This document shows, in pieces, positions 5,918 to 13,259 of a DNA stretch of 13,955 nt. The notes beneath the pieces are model-generated. The model was given only the letters and a program-made list of their open reading frames with translations. It was not told the origin of the DNA and made no database searches. Positions within the stretch are counted from its first letter, which is position 1, and the number at the start of each line of letters is the position of its first letter. Source of the DNA: CAIYRG01 sp035318785 (GTDB taxonomy: Bacteria > Pseudomonadota > Alphaproteobacteria > Micropepsales > Micropepsaceae); contig DATHDZ010000139.1 of assembly GCA_035318785.1 (NCBI GenBank), positions 1-13,955 on the forward strand. Direction: 5' to 3'. The translations under genes were made by a program, and so were the position numbers.

Positions 5918-8900
5918 ATGGCTTCCACCTCGCTTTTCCATCCCGCCGTGTCGGCGTGGTTCGAGCGCAGCTTCGCTGCGCCGACGGCAGCCCAGGCGCA
6001 GGCCTGGCCGGCGATCCAATCGGGGCGGAACGTGCTGATCGCCGCGCCCACGGGATCGGGCAAGACCCTCGCCGCCTTCCTGGCGGCGATCGATTCCCTC
6101 GTACGTCAGGGGTTGAAGGGCGAACTCAAGGACGAGACCCAAGTGGTCTATGTCTCGCCGCTCAAAGCCCTATCCAACGACATCCAGCGCAATCTGCAGG
6201 TACCGCTCGCCGGCATCAGCGAGGTCTTGCGGGCACAGGGCCTGCCGGAGGTCGATATCCGCACCTGGGTCCGCACCGGCGATACGCCGGCGGTCGAGCG
6301 CACGCGCATGCGCAAACGCCCGCCCCATATCGTCGTGACGACGCCCGAGTCCCTCTACATCCTTTTGGGCTCCGAATCGGGGCGCGCCATGCTGGCGACG
6401 ACCCGCACGGTCATCATCGACGAGATCCATGCGCTGGCTCCCAACAAGCGCGGCAGCCATCTTGCCCTTTCGCTGGAGCGTTTGAGTGCACTCTGTAACC
6501 ATCGCCTGTTGCGGATCGGTTTGTCGGCGACCCAAAAACCCATCGAAGACGTCGCGCATTTTCTGGTCGGCGCAGGCGAAGCCGGAACGGAATGCAAAAT
6601 CGTCGACACCGGCCATCGCCGCGCCCGCGATCTTGCTTTGGCGCTTCCCCCCGCGCCCCTCGAAGCGGTGATGTCGAACGACGTCTGGGAGCAGATCTAC
6701 GACCAGCTCGGACAACTGATCGAGGCCCATCGCACCACGCTGATCTTCGTCAACACGCGCCGCCTGGTCGAACGGGTGACCAGTCACCTCTCCGAACGCA
6801 TCGGCGAGCAGCAGATCGCCGCGCATCACGGGAGTCTCGCGAAGGAACTGCGCCTCGATGCCGAGCAAAGGCTGAAGCGCGGCGAGTTGAAGGCGCTGGT
6901 GGCGACGGCCTCTCTGGAACTCGGCATCGATATCGGCGATGTCGATCTCGTTTGCCAGATCGGTTCGCCGCGCTCGATCGCAAATTTCCTGCAGCGCGTC
7001 GGACGTTCCGGACACGCGGTCGCCGGCACGCCCAAGGGGCGGCTGTTCCCGCTTTCACGCGACGAGCTGGTCGAGTGCACGGCCCTCATCGACAGCGTGA
7101 ATCGCGGCGAGCTCGATCGCCTCACGATTCCACAAAATTCGCTCGACGTGCTCTCGCAGCAAATCGTCGCGGAGACCGCGGCGCGGGAATGGAGCGAGGA
7201 CGGACTGTTCGAGATGATCCGCCGCGCCTGGCCTTATCGCGCCCTGCCCCGCGAGGATTTCACACAGGTCGTCAACATGCTGGGCGACGGCTTCAGCACG
7301 CGCCTGGGCCGGCGCGGCGCCCTCATCCATCATGACGGCGTCAATCACATGCTACGTGGCCGCCGGGGCGCGCGGCTCACGGCTTTGACCTCGGGCGGCG
7401 CCATTCCCGACAATGCCGATTACAAGGTTCTTCTGGAGCCGGAGAACATTTTTGTCGGCAGTGTGCACGAGGATTTCGCCGTCGAAAGTCTGGCCGGCGA
7501 CGTGTTCCAGCTCGGCAATCATTCCTATCGCATTTTGCGGGTGGAACGCGGAACGGTACGCGTGGAAGACGCGCATGGCATGGCGCCGACGATTCCGTTC
7601 TGGCTCGGCGAAGCCCCGGGCCGTAGCGATGAATTGTCTTCCTCGGTCTCCCGGCTGCGAACCACAATGGCCGATTCTCTATCGAGTGATCCGACGGGCG
7701 ACGAGGCCCGGCGCTGGCTGATGGAGGACGTCGGGCTCTCCGAGACGGCAACGCGGGAGCTCGTCGAATATCTCCTGTCCTCGCATGCGGCGCTTGGCAC
7801 TTTGCCGACGCAGGAGACCATCGTGTTCGAACGCTTCTTCGACGAAGCGGGCGGCATGCAGCTTGTCATCCATTCGCCGTTCGGCAGCCGCATCAACCGC
7901 GCCTGGGGGTTGGCGCTGCGCAAGCGGTTTTGCCGCAAGTTCAATTTCGAGCTGCAGGCGGCGGCGACGGAAGACAACATTGTCCTCTCCCTCACCACGG
8001 CGCACAGCTTCGAGTTGGCAGATGTTGCGCGTTACCTCAATTCGAACACCGTCAAGCCTCTGCTGATCCAAGCCCTGCTGGATGCGCCGATGTTCACCAC
8101 GCGCTGGCGCTGGGTCACGGGCATATCGCTGGCACTGCCGCGTTTTCGCGGCGGCAAGAAGATCGCGCCGCAACTCGCGCGTATGGCGGCCGAAGACCTT
8201 CTCGCCACGGTTTTCCCCGACCAGGTGGCGTGCGGCGAGAATCTCGTCGGCGAGCGCGAAATTCCGGATCATCCTTTGGTGCGTCAAACCATCGAAGATT
8301 GCCTTTGCGAGGCAATGGACCTGGCCGGTTTGGAACGGCTTCTCACCCGCATCGAGCGCGGCGAGATTCGCGTGGTCGCTTGCGATCTCACCGAGCCCTC
8401 TCCGCTCGCGCTCGAAGTGCTGTCGGCGCGGCCCTATGCCTATCTCGACGATGCGCCGCTCGAAGAACGCCGCACCCAGGCGGTGATGAGCCGGCGCTGG
8501 CTCGCGCCGGAAGTGGCGGCCGATCTCGGCCGTCTCGATCCCGAAGCGATTGCGCGCGTGCGCGGCGAAGCGTGGCCGGAACCCACGAACGCCGATGAGC
8601 TGCACGATTCGCTGGTCTGGCTTGGCTACCTCACCGCCGAAGAAGTCGGTGCGTCGAGCGAATGGAGCGATTGGCTGCACGACCTCGCGCAACAGAAACG
8701 CGCTGCTGCGCTGCACACGCCGGCCGCCACGCTGTGGATCACGGCGGAGCGATTGCCGGAATTCCGCGCCCTGTGGCCCACCGCGACACTTCTGCCCGAG
8801 ATCACCGCCCCTTCAGCGTTTGCTGCTCGCAATTGGTCGCCCGAAGAAGCGCTGATTGAGATCCTTCGCGGCCGGTTGGAGGGCCAAGGCCCGGTGACCG

Positions 8901-10279
8901 AGGCCGCGCTCGCCACGCCATTGGGGCGCACGCCGGGCGATATCGCCGGCGCGCTCGCCGCGCTCCAGACCGAAGGCTTCGCGATGCGCGGCCGTTTCAC
9001 GCCGCTGGCAGCCGCGGAGGAATGGTGCGAGCGCCGGCTGCTCGCGCGCATCCACTCCTATACGGTCAAGCGCCTGCGCGCGGAGATCGAGCCCGTCGCG
9101 GTGCGCGATTTCATGCGTTTCCTGTTCGGCTGGCAGCGCGTCGCGCCCGATGCCCGCATGCAGGGTCCCGATTCCCTCGATACGATCGTCGAGCAGCTCG
9201 AAGGTTTCGAAGCCGCCGCCGGAAGCTGGGAGACGGAGGTCTTGCCTGCGCGTCTTGGCGATTACGAACCGGCTTGGCTCGATGATCGTTGTTTGGCAGG
9301 ACATGTGACCTGGGCGAGGCTGCGCCCCTCCAGCGCGCGGTCCAATGGCGGCGATGCCAAGGTTGCGCCCGTCCGCACCACGCCGATCACTCTGCTCGCC
9401 CGGCGCCATGCGGCGATGTGGACGTCTCTGACCGCAACGGCGGACCCCGCCCCGTTGAGCTCGCATGCGCAGACGATCGCGGACTCGCTTCGCCAACATG
9501 GCGCTTCGTTCTTTCATGAGCTTGTCGAGGCCACTGGCTTGTTGCGCACCCAGGTCGAGGAGGCGCTCGCGGAACTGGTAGCGCTGGGCGTAGTGAGCTC
9601 GGACAGTTTCGGCGGGTTGCGCGCGCTGCTGGTGCCATCGGGTGAACGCAAACCCTTTGCCGGAGAACGTCGCCGGCGCGCCGCCAAGTTCGGCATGGAA
9701 GAGTCCGGACGCTGGGCGCTCGCCCGCCGAGGAGCGTCCACCACAGACTCCGATGCGGTCGAGCACGTCGCCCGTACCTTACTGAAGCGCTATGGCGTCG
9801 TGTTCTGGCGCCTCCTCGCGCGCGAAGCCGCATGGCTGCCCCCTTGGCGCGAGCTGTTGCGGGTCTATCGCCGGCTCGAGGGTCGCGGCGAAATCCGCGG
9901 CGGCCGTTTCGTAGCGGGTCTGTCCGGCGAACAATTCGCGCTGCCCGAAGCGATCGGCATGCTGCGCGAGATTCGCCGCCGCAAAGAGTCAGGCGCGTGG
10001 ATCTCCGTCTCCGGCGCCGACCCGCTGAATCTCGCGGGCATCCTGACGCCGGGGCCGAAGCTCAGCGCGCTGACGGGCAACCGGGTGCTGTATCGGGACG
10101 GCGCGCCGATTGCGATGTTCGCGGGTGGGGAGGTGGAGTTTCTCGAAACCCTCGATCCCGCGGACCAATGGGACGCGCGCAAGGCCCTGCTTCGCGGCGC
10201 CGTGTGGGTGCGTTCCGCCGCGCCCGACGCAAAACCCCAAATCGCCGGCGCCGAGCACGAGCTCGAACGGCAGGCGTGA
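5918..10279 (+). CDS. lhr: Large ATP-dependent DNA helicase Lhr
   Basis: 1453 aa, close to the roughly 1500 aa of full-length Lhr. Lhr is a 3'-to-5' single-strand DNA translocase and helicase of superfamily 2, linked to DNA repair and able to unwind RNA:DNA hybrids. RecA-like domain 1: Walker A APTGSGKT (43-50), YVSPLKALSNDI (78-89), TTPESLYILL (141-150), DEIH (168-171), GLSAT (201-205). RecA-like domain 2: LIFVNTRR (275-282), HHGSL (303-307), VATASLELGIDIGDVDLV (328-345) and motif VI QRVGRSGH (359-366). A winged helix and the Lhr core domain follow to about 850, then a long C-terminal region (about 850-1453) matching the family's CTD rather than a core-only form. All helicase motifs are intact. 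Start: ATG 5918 directly follows an in-frame TTG at 5915; neither has a Shine-Dalgarno. It is separated by a terminator from the genes before it and runs convergently into the PAS gene. Confidence 0.96.
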   Translation: MASTSLFHPAVSAWFERSFAAPTAAQAQAWPAIQSGRNVLIAAPTGSGKTLAAFLAAIDSLVRQGLKGELKDETQVVYVSPLKALSNDIQRNLQVPLAGISEVLRAQGLPEVDIRTWVRTGDTPAVERTRMRKRPPHIVVTTPESLYILLGSESGRAMLATTRTVIIDEIHALAPNKRGSHLALSLERLSALCNHRLLRIGLSATQKPIEDVAHFLVGAGEAGTECKIVDTGHRRARDLALALPPAPLEAVMSNDVWEQIYDQLGQLIEAHRTTLIFVNTRRLVERVTSHLSERIGEQQIAAHHGSLAKELRLDAEQRLKRGELKALVATASLELGIDIGDVDLVCQIGSPRSIANFLQRVGRSGHAVAGTPKGRLFPLSRDELVECTALIDSVNRGELDRLTIPQNSLDVLSQQIVAETAAREWSEDGLFEMIRRAWPYRALPREDFTQVVNMLGDGFSTRLGRRGALIHHDGVNHMLRGRRGARLTALTSGGAIPDNADYKVLLEPENIFVGSVHEDFAVESLAGDVFQLGNHSYRILRVERGTVRVEDAHGMAPTIPFWLGEAPGRSDELSSSVSRLRTTMADSLSSDPTGDEARRWLMEDVGLSETATRELVEYLLSSHAALGTLPTQETIVFERFFDEAGGMQLVIHSPFGSRINRAWGLALRKRFCRKFNFELQAAATEDNIVLSLTTAHSFELADVARYLNSNTVKPLLIQALLDAPMFTTRWRWVTGISLALPRFRGGKKIAPQLARMAAEDLLATVFPDQVACGENLVGEREIPDHPLVRQTIEDCLCEAMDLAGLERLLTRIERGEIRVVACDLTEPSPLALEVLSARPYAYLDDAPLEERRTQAVMSRRWLAPEVAADLGRLDPEAIARVRGEAWPEPTNADELHDSLVWLGYLTAEEVGASSEWSDWLHDLAQQKRAAALHTPAATLWITAERLPEFRALWPTATLLPEITAPSAFAARNWSPEEALIEILRGRLEGQGPVTEAALATPLGRTPGDIAGALAALQTEGFAMRGRFTPLAAAEEWCERRLLARIHSYTVKRLRAEIEPVAVRDFMRFLFGWQRVAPDARMQGPDSLDTIVEQLEGFEAAAGSWETEVLPARLGDYEPAWLDDRCLAGHVTWARLRPSSARSNGGDAKVAPVRTTPITLLARRHAAMWTSLTATADPAPLSSHAQTIADSLRQHGASFFHELVEATGLLRTQVEEALAELVALGVVSSDSFGGLRALLVPSGERKPFAGERRRRAAKFGMEESGRWALARRGASTTDSDAVEHVARTLLKRYGVVFWRLLAREAAWLPPWRELLRVYRRLEGRGEIRGGRFVAGLSGEQFALPEAIGMLREIRRRKESGAWISVSGADPLNLAGILTPGPKLSALTGNRVLYRDGAPIAMFAGGEVEFLETLDPADQWDARKALLRGAVWVRSAAPDAKPQIAGAEHELERQA

Positions 10280-10307
10280 GCTTCGAACGATGACTTGAGG
10301 ACGCGCG

Positions 10308-10808
10308 CTATTCTGCCGGGTGAGCGTGGTGAGTGGCGACGCTCTCGGACAGCGATATCTCATGCACGACGGTAACCTCGCGATACGCGACGGCCGCGAG
10401 TACCCCATCGATCTTGTCGCCGGTTTCCGAAAGCGGCAACAGAATCGTCCGGTAAAGAATATCGCCATCCTCGTGACAAGCAGAGCCGCCATAGCTGACG
10501 GGCTTCTTTTTTTCCGTGACGCGTCCGATATGGCGCGTAACCAGTTCGAGGAGCGAGCCCTGCAGGCATTCGGAAACACGCTGCCGGTCGAAGGTCGGCC
10601 ATGTCGAATCGCGCAAGGCATTTCCCACATGCGAGAAGCGCGAGTTCCCCGGCACGTCGTCGGCATCGATCATCAGACAGTAGGCCCAGTCGGTTCCGAA
10701 ATCCCGCGGATCGACCTGCGAGCGCTTCGGGAAACCCTTCCCGGCGATCTTCTTCCACACGGAAAGCACCCGCGTGGTGAGGCGACGTTCTTGATTGAGG
10801 GTGGTCAT
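10308..10808 (-). CDS. PAS_5-type PAS domain protein
   Basis: 166 aa, start ATG at 10808; only a weak AGCGGA precedes it. Apart from short tails, it is a single domain of the alphaproteobacterial PAS_5 type. An N-terminal helix reads RVLSVWKKIAGKGFPKRSQVDP; then come DWAYCLMIDADD and NSRFSHVGNAL, a helix with LLELVTRHIGRV, and the closing strands ILYRTILLPLSETGD and GVLAAVAYRE. PAS_5 proteins are single-domain sensory modules whose ligands and partners are largely unknown. I see no kinase, cyclase or DNA-binding domain attached. The first residues (MTTLNQERRLTTR) are basic and not a signal peptide, so the protein is probably cytoplasmic. It converges on lhr with a 28-base gap. The opposite strand is also open over most of this length, but only this reading gives a recognisable domain. 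Confidence 0.8.
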   Translation of the reverse strand: MTTLNQERRLTTRVLSVWKKIAGKGFPKRSQVDPRDFGTDWAYCLMIDADDVPGNSRFSHVGNALRDSTWPTFDRQRVSECLQGSLLELVTRHIGRVTEKKKPVSYGGSACHEDGDILYRTILLPLSETGDKIDGVLAAVAYREVTVVHEISLSESVATHHAHPAE

Positions 10809-10942
10809 AGCGTGATCCGCTTACGAAAGCCGATGGCAGTGTGAGCGTGTTTTCTTAAAGGGTCGTGAAGAGCTGTGCCTGTGCCCCGGGGCCGTTCTCA
10901 TAACGTTCGCGTGGCGCGGCCGTCCTCACGAAGAAAAGCGCC

Positions 10943-11134
10943 CTAGGCGAGGACGACTTCCACCAGGCTTTGCACCCGGCCCGTGAGCGCGTCCACGATC
11001 CGGGTTTTGGTCTTCATGTGCTCGGAAAGGTCCTTGGCAGCTTCGACCGCGGATGCCACCTGATAGAATCCTCCTAGGCCGAATTGCCAGCCGCCGAGCT
11101 TGTCCTGGTAGTAGATTTTCAGTTCGCTACCCAT
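10943..11134 (-). CDS. Small uncharacterised protein (63 aa)
   Basis: I do not recognise the family. AAGGGGG (11148-11142) lies seven bases before ATG 11134 and only one base before an alternative ATG at 11140, so 11134 is chosen. A longer frame from 11212 adds residues with no ribosome binding site. The sequence reads as strand (ELKIYYQDK), strand (GWQFGLGG), helix (VASAVEAAKDLSEHMKT, 26-42), then strands TRIVDAL and SLVEVVLA. This looks like a compact alpha/beta domain with no signal peptide, membrane segment or cysteine. It lies between the SleB-type gene (212 bases away) and the PAS gene (134 bases away), all on the minus strand. Good start context and plausible protein composition make it a likely gene; its function is unknown. 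Confidence 0.6.
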   Translation of the reverse strand: MGSELKIYYQDKLGGWQFGLGGFYQVASAVEAAKDLSEHMKTKTRIVDALTGRVQSLVEVVLA

Positions 11135-11346
11135 CCCCATGCCCCCTTGTCGCGTCGATCCGACATCGGCGGGGAGTATCGCTGGAAAAGTTGAACGCGG
11201 AGTTTTTGACATTGGTTAGCGCGGACCAAAGAGAAACGACGCGCTCGCCAAGATAGGCAGATTGTTAGGCCAATGCCTTAGGCGGTCGCTCGCTTAGCTG
11301 CCGGGGCAACAAGGGCGATGAAGAGAACTGCTAAAGGCCGCAAGGT

Positions 11347-11877
11347 CTAGGCGCTACGCGGCTTGCTCGAAGCGCCGTGAACCGGCTGAACCGTCAAACG
11401 GACTTGCGTGGCCCGGCCCTCGTCGTGACTGCGGCCGGGCAGCCTGTAGAAGACGTGATTGCCGATTTTCGCCGTGCGCACCATCTCGCTCGCCCAAGCC
11501 GGCTGAATGTCGATCTGATGATAGAACTGTGCCCGGCGCGTCAGCGAGGTAACCAGCTCGCCCCGCACGATGCGTGCCGCAAGCTGTTTGGCGGACTGCC
11601 AAGCATCGGCGTCCAGCTCACGCAACGTCGAGCCGTCGGTCAGAAAGGAGAACTGGCGGGGCTCACGCACGACGCCGCAGATCGTATCGGGGTGTCCGCC
11701 GCTCCGAACGCGTTGAAGGATCACCTCGGCCACGGCTTCCTGACCGTCCTGGCCTTCGCCACGTGCTTCGTAATAGAGGGCTTGAGCCATGCAGGTGACT
11801 TCGGCCTTCTCGGTCCGAACCTGGTGGCCGTGCGCTGAAAGCGCCGCAAGAAGGAGAATGATGCCGCCCTGTGTCAT
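11347..11877 (-). CDS. SleB-type cell wall hydrolase (Hydrolase_2)
   Basis: 176 aa. The domain is recognisable from CMAQALYYEARGEGQDGQEA (29-48), with E38 of YYEARGE the expected catalytic glutamate. It continues with VILQRVRSGGHPDTICGVV, PRQFSF, and FYHQIDIQPAWASEMV with KIGNHVFYR (137-145). This family cleaves peptidoglycan glycan strands, as in the spore-cortex enzyme SleB; in non-sporulating proteobacteria members act in the envelope. C29 and C67 are the usual pair. The N-terminus TQGGIILLLAALSAHG is hydrophobic but has no positive charge, so it is a poor Sec signal. No better start is available upstream: the frame has no ATG, GTG or TTG before a stop at about 11977. The leader of this gene would contain the nested stem-loop at 11921-11965. 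Confidence 0.85.
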   Translation of the reverse strand: MTQGGIILLLAALSAHGHQVRTEKAEVTCMAQALYYEARGEGQDGQEAVAEVILQRVRSGGHPDTICGVVREPRQFSFLTDGSTLRELDADAWQSAKQLAARIVRGELVTSLTRRAQFYHQIDIQPAWASEMVRTAKIGNHVFYRLPGRSHDEGRATQVRLTVQPVHGASSKPRSA

Positions 11878-11920
11878 GCCAGGTTGGCTGCAAGCGGGAT
11901 GCCGCCCGGGGAAAGCGGTA

Positions 11921-11965
11921 AACAGGCCCTGAAACCCCAGGTAATCTGGGCTTTTCTCGCCTGTT
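11921..11965. other. Nested 45-base stem-loop between divergent genes
   Basis: Three coaxial stems: AACAGGC/GCCTGTT (11921-11927 with 11959-11965), GAAA/TTTC (11931-11934 with 11953-11956) and CCCAG/CTGGG (11936-11940 with 11946-11950), with small internal loops and a GTAAT apex. It ends 43 bases before the SleB-type start codon on the minus strand and lies 188 bases before the DUF6134-type start on the plus strand. It may be a structured leader, a small RNA part or a dyad. I recognise no known riboswitch. Confidence 0.4.
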
Positions 11966-12052
11966 ATGATTCACCATTCGCGCAGCGCTACGTCCGGACG
12001 TGCTGTTTCGGGCACGGTTAATGACCCTCTCGGGGACGGGCCCAGACCAAGC

Positions 12053-12073
12053 TTGGGACGCCGGTGATCCCAA
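12053..12073. promoter_or_regulatory. Dyad with overlapping direct repeat upstream of the DUF6134-type gene
   Basis: TTGGGA (12053-12058) and TCCCAA (12068-12073) flank CGCCGGTGA. ACGCCGGTGATCC (12058-12070) is repeated in shorter form as ACGCCGATCC (12074-12083). CCAAGCTTGG (12047-12056), a perfect palindrome, overlaps the left edge. The site lies 80 bases before the start codon, a sensible place for an operator. Function is inferred from position only. Confidence 0.3.
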
Positions 12074-12152
12074 ACGCCGATCCTCCGCGCGAAGGTTCGG
12101 GAACGAAACGGCTTTTTCGGGATTACCCCTTGCACACACAACAGACAGCAAG

Positions 12153-12893
12153 ATGCGGCGCGCTTTCATGTTTGGTCCAGCTAGATTCAGGGTGGTTGCG
12201 TTAGGGTTCCTTACGGGAAGCCTCGCCGCAGAGGTCCCTATCGCGGCTTCAGCGGCGGATACCCCAACCCGGATGGAGTATCAGGTCCAGCACTCGAAAT
12301 ATGGCGATGTCGGCACCTACACGAATATCGTTGATAAGGACGCCGACAGCACCACCGTAAACACGCAAGGGCGCATCAAGGTGTCCATCCTTGGAATCCC
12401 CGCTTACCGCCAGGAGTTTGACCGGGTCGAACGCTGGAAGGGATCACGTCTCATGAATTTTCACGGCGAGACGACCCAGAACGGCAAAAAGACCGTCGTG
12501 AACGGCGTCGCCGAAGGTGACCATTTCACCGTCATCGCGCCGACGGGCACCATTGCGGCCCCGACCAACGTGAGACCGGCCAATCCGTGGTCTGACAAGG
12601 TCCTGATGGGCGATACCATCCTCACCCCGGAAGAGGGGCATGTAGAGAAGGTCGGCGTGAGCGGCGGCGAAACGGTGCCCCTCACGGTCAATGGCCATAG
12701 CATCGAGACCCACCATTATCGGATCCAGCGGCCCGACGGACAGAAGCGTTACGAGCTGTGGTTCGACGGGGAAGGCGTTCCGATCCGTTTTGCCGACATC
12801 GGTCCCAAAGAGACGATCACGTTCAACCTCACTCAATGCCAGGGCGCGGCCGTCTGTCCCCTGTTGAAAGATCAGAATTTCGCCCTGCGTTGA
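12153..12893 (+). CDS. Exported DUF6134-type protein
   Basis: 246 aa from ATG 12153; the frame stays open to 12000 upstream, but the added residues look non-coding and would bury the signal peptide. Residues 1-35 are a Sec signal (RR near the start, hydrophobic VVALGFLTGSLAA, cut after ASA). The mature part is mostly beta: MEYQVQHSKYGDVGTYTN (41-58), VSILGIPAYRQEFDRVERW (78-96), NGKKTVVNGVAEGDHFTV, NVRPANPWSDKVLMGD (139-154), HHYRIQRPD and ELWFDGEGVPIRF (201-213). This matches the uncharacterised family I know as DUF6134, common in alphaproteobacteria. The C-terminus has two cysteines (C229, C235) that could form a disulfide. The predicted location is the periplasm. The family's role is not known. 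The ribosome binding site is weak (AGCAAG). It is monocistronic, followed by a hairpin. Confidence 0.8.
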   Translation: MRRAFMFGPARFRVVALGFLTGSLAAEVPIAASAADTPTRMEYQVQHSKYGDVGTYTNIVDKDADSTTVNTQGRIKVSILGIPAYRQEFDRVERWKGSRLMNFHGETTQNGKKTVVNGVAEGDHFTVIAPTGTIAAPTNVRPANPWSDKVLMGDTILTPEEGHVEKVGVSGGETVPLTVNGHSIETHHYRIQRPDGQKRYELWFDGEGVPIRFADIGPKETITFNLTQCQGAAVCPLLKDQNFALR

Positions 12894-12906
12894 CGCAAAC
12901 GCGACA

Positions 12907-12936
12907 GCCTCGAAGTCCCTGTTTGGGATTCGAGGC
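12907..12936. terminator. Hairpin between convergent genes
   Basis: GCCTCGAA-G-TCCC (12907-12919) pairs with GGGATTCGAGGC (12925-12936), giving twelve pairs with one bulged G and the loop TGTTT. It starts 13 bases after the DUF6134-type stop and lies 33 bases beyond the end of the 68-aa gene on the other strand, so it could serve both. Neither side has a clear T-run. Confidence 0.55.
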
Positions 12937-12969
12937 CGGCGCTCGCACTTATTGAAACAGGCTTGGGAT

Positions 12970-13176
12970 TTACACGTCCGACAAAGTGTAGGTGACCTTA
13001 GCCCGTCCCTCTTCAGCGAGCCGCGACAGGGAATCCTCAACCCGTTGCTTGACCGCGCTGACGTCCTCCGCGCGTTCCATATCGAAATGCGCGTGAATCG
13101 CCACCGTCAGCCGCTTTTTGCGAAACTGAATATCCGGAAAATTTCCCAGATTCTTGCTTCCGACATCCATGTGCAT
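12970..13176 (-). CDS. Small uncharacterised protein (68 aa)
   Basis: ATG at 13176 with GGAGG (13190-13186) nine bases upstream, one of the best ribosome binding sites in the window. A second ATG two codons in (13170) is 15 bases from it and less likely. No signal peptide or membrane segment. The sequence reads as KKRLTVAIHAHFD (20-32, strand), a charged amphipathic helix EDVSAVKQRVEDSLSRLAEEG (about 37-57), and a closing strand AKVTYTLSDV. I do not recognise the family. It follows the gamma-glutamyltransferase on the same strand after 83 bases, so cotranscription is possible, and converges on the DUF6134-type gene. Confidence 0.62.
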   Translation of the reverse strand: MHMDVGSKNLGNFPDIQFRKKRLTVAIHAHFDMERAEDVSAVKQRVEDSLSRLAEEGRAKVTYTLSDV

Positions 13177-13185
13177 GTCACTTTA

Positions 13186-13190
13186 CCTCC
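13186..13190 (-). promoter_or_regulatory. Shine-Dalgarno of the 68-aa gene
   Basis: GGAGG on the minus strand, nine bases before ATG 13176. It supports this short frame as a translated gene. Confidence 0.65.
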
Positions 13191-13201
13191 GCGCCATTGA
13201 C

Positions 13202-13215
13202 GCGTTTTGAAACGC
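13202..13215. promoter_or_regulatory. Perfect short palindrome between the GGT gene and the 68-aa gene
   Basis: GCGTTT and AAACGC separated by TG. The two-base gap is too tight for a full RNA hairpin without losing a pair, so a DNA-binding site is as likely as an RNA element. It lies 25 bases upstream of the 68-aa start codon. Chance occurrence cannot be excluded. Confidence 0.25.
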
Positions 13216-13259
13216 CCCGAGGTGGAAGCTGCAACGGCCATGCCATCGCGGTTTGCGGA

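Noticed and set aside
4724..6142. 472-codon open frame on the minus strand covering the NHL gene and the start of lhr
   Set aside because: It has no family features, runs through a strong terminator and both coding genes, and is explained by GC-rich codon bias on the real strand.
10320..10844. 174-codon plus-strand frame opposite the PAS gene
   Set aside because: Only the minus-strand reading gives a PAS_5 pattern.
11318..11350. Ten-codon ORF with AAGGGCG before its ATG
   Set aside because: Too short, overlaps the end of the SleB-type gene on the other strand, and no downstream gene exists for it to act as a leader peptide.
11921..11965. Known riboswitch class
   Set aside because: The fold is a single elongated hairpin; I see no conserved core of the cobalamin, TPP, SAM, glycine or FMN classes.
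12000..12152. N-terminal extension of the DUF6134-type protein
   Set aside because: It would place about 50 charged residues before an intact signal peptide and cover the likely operator region.
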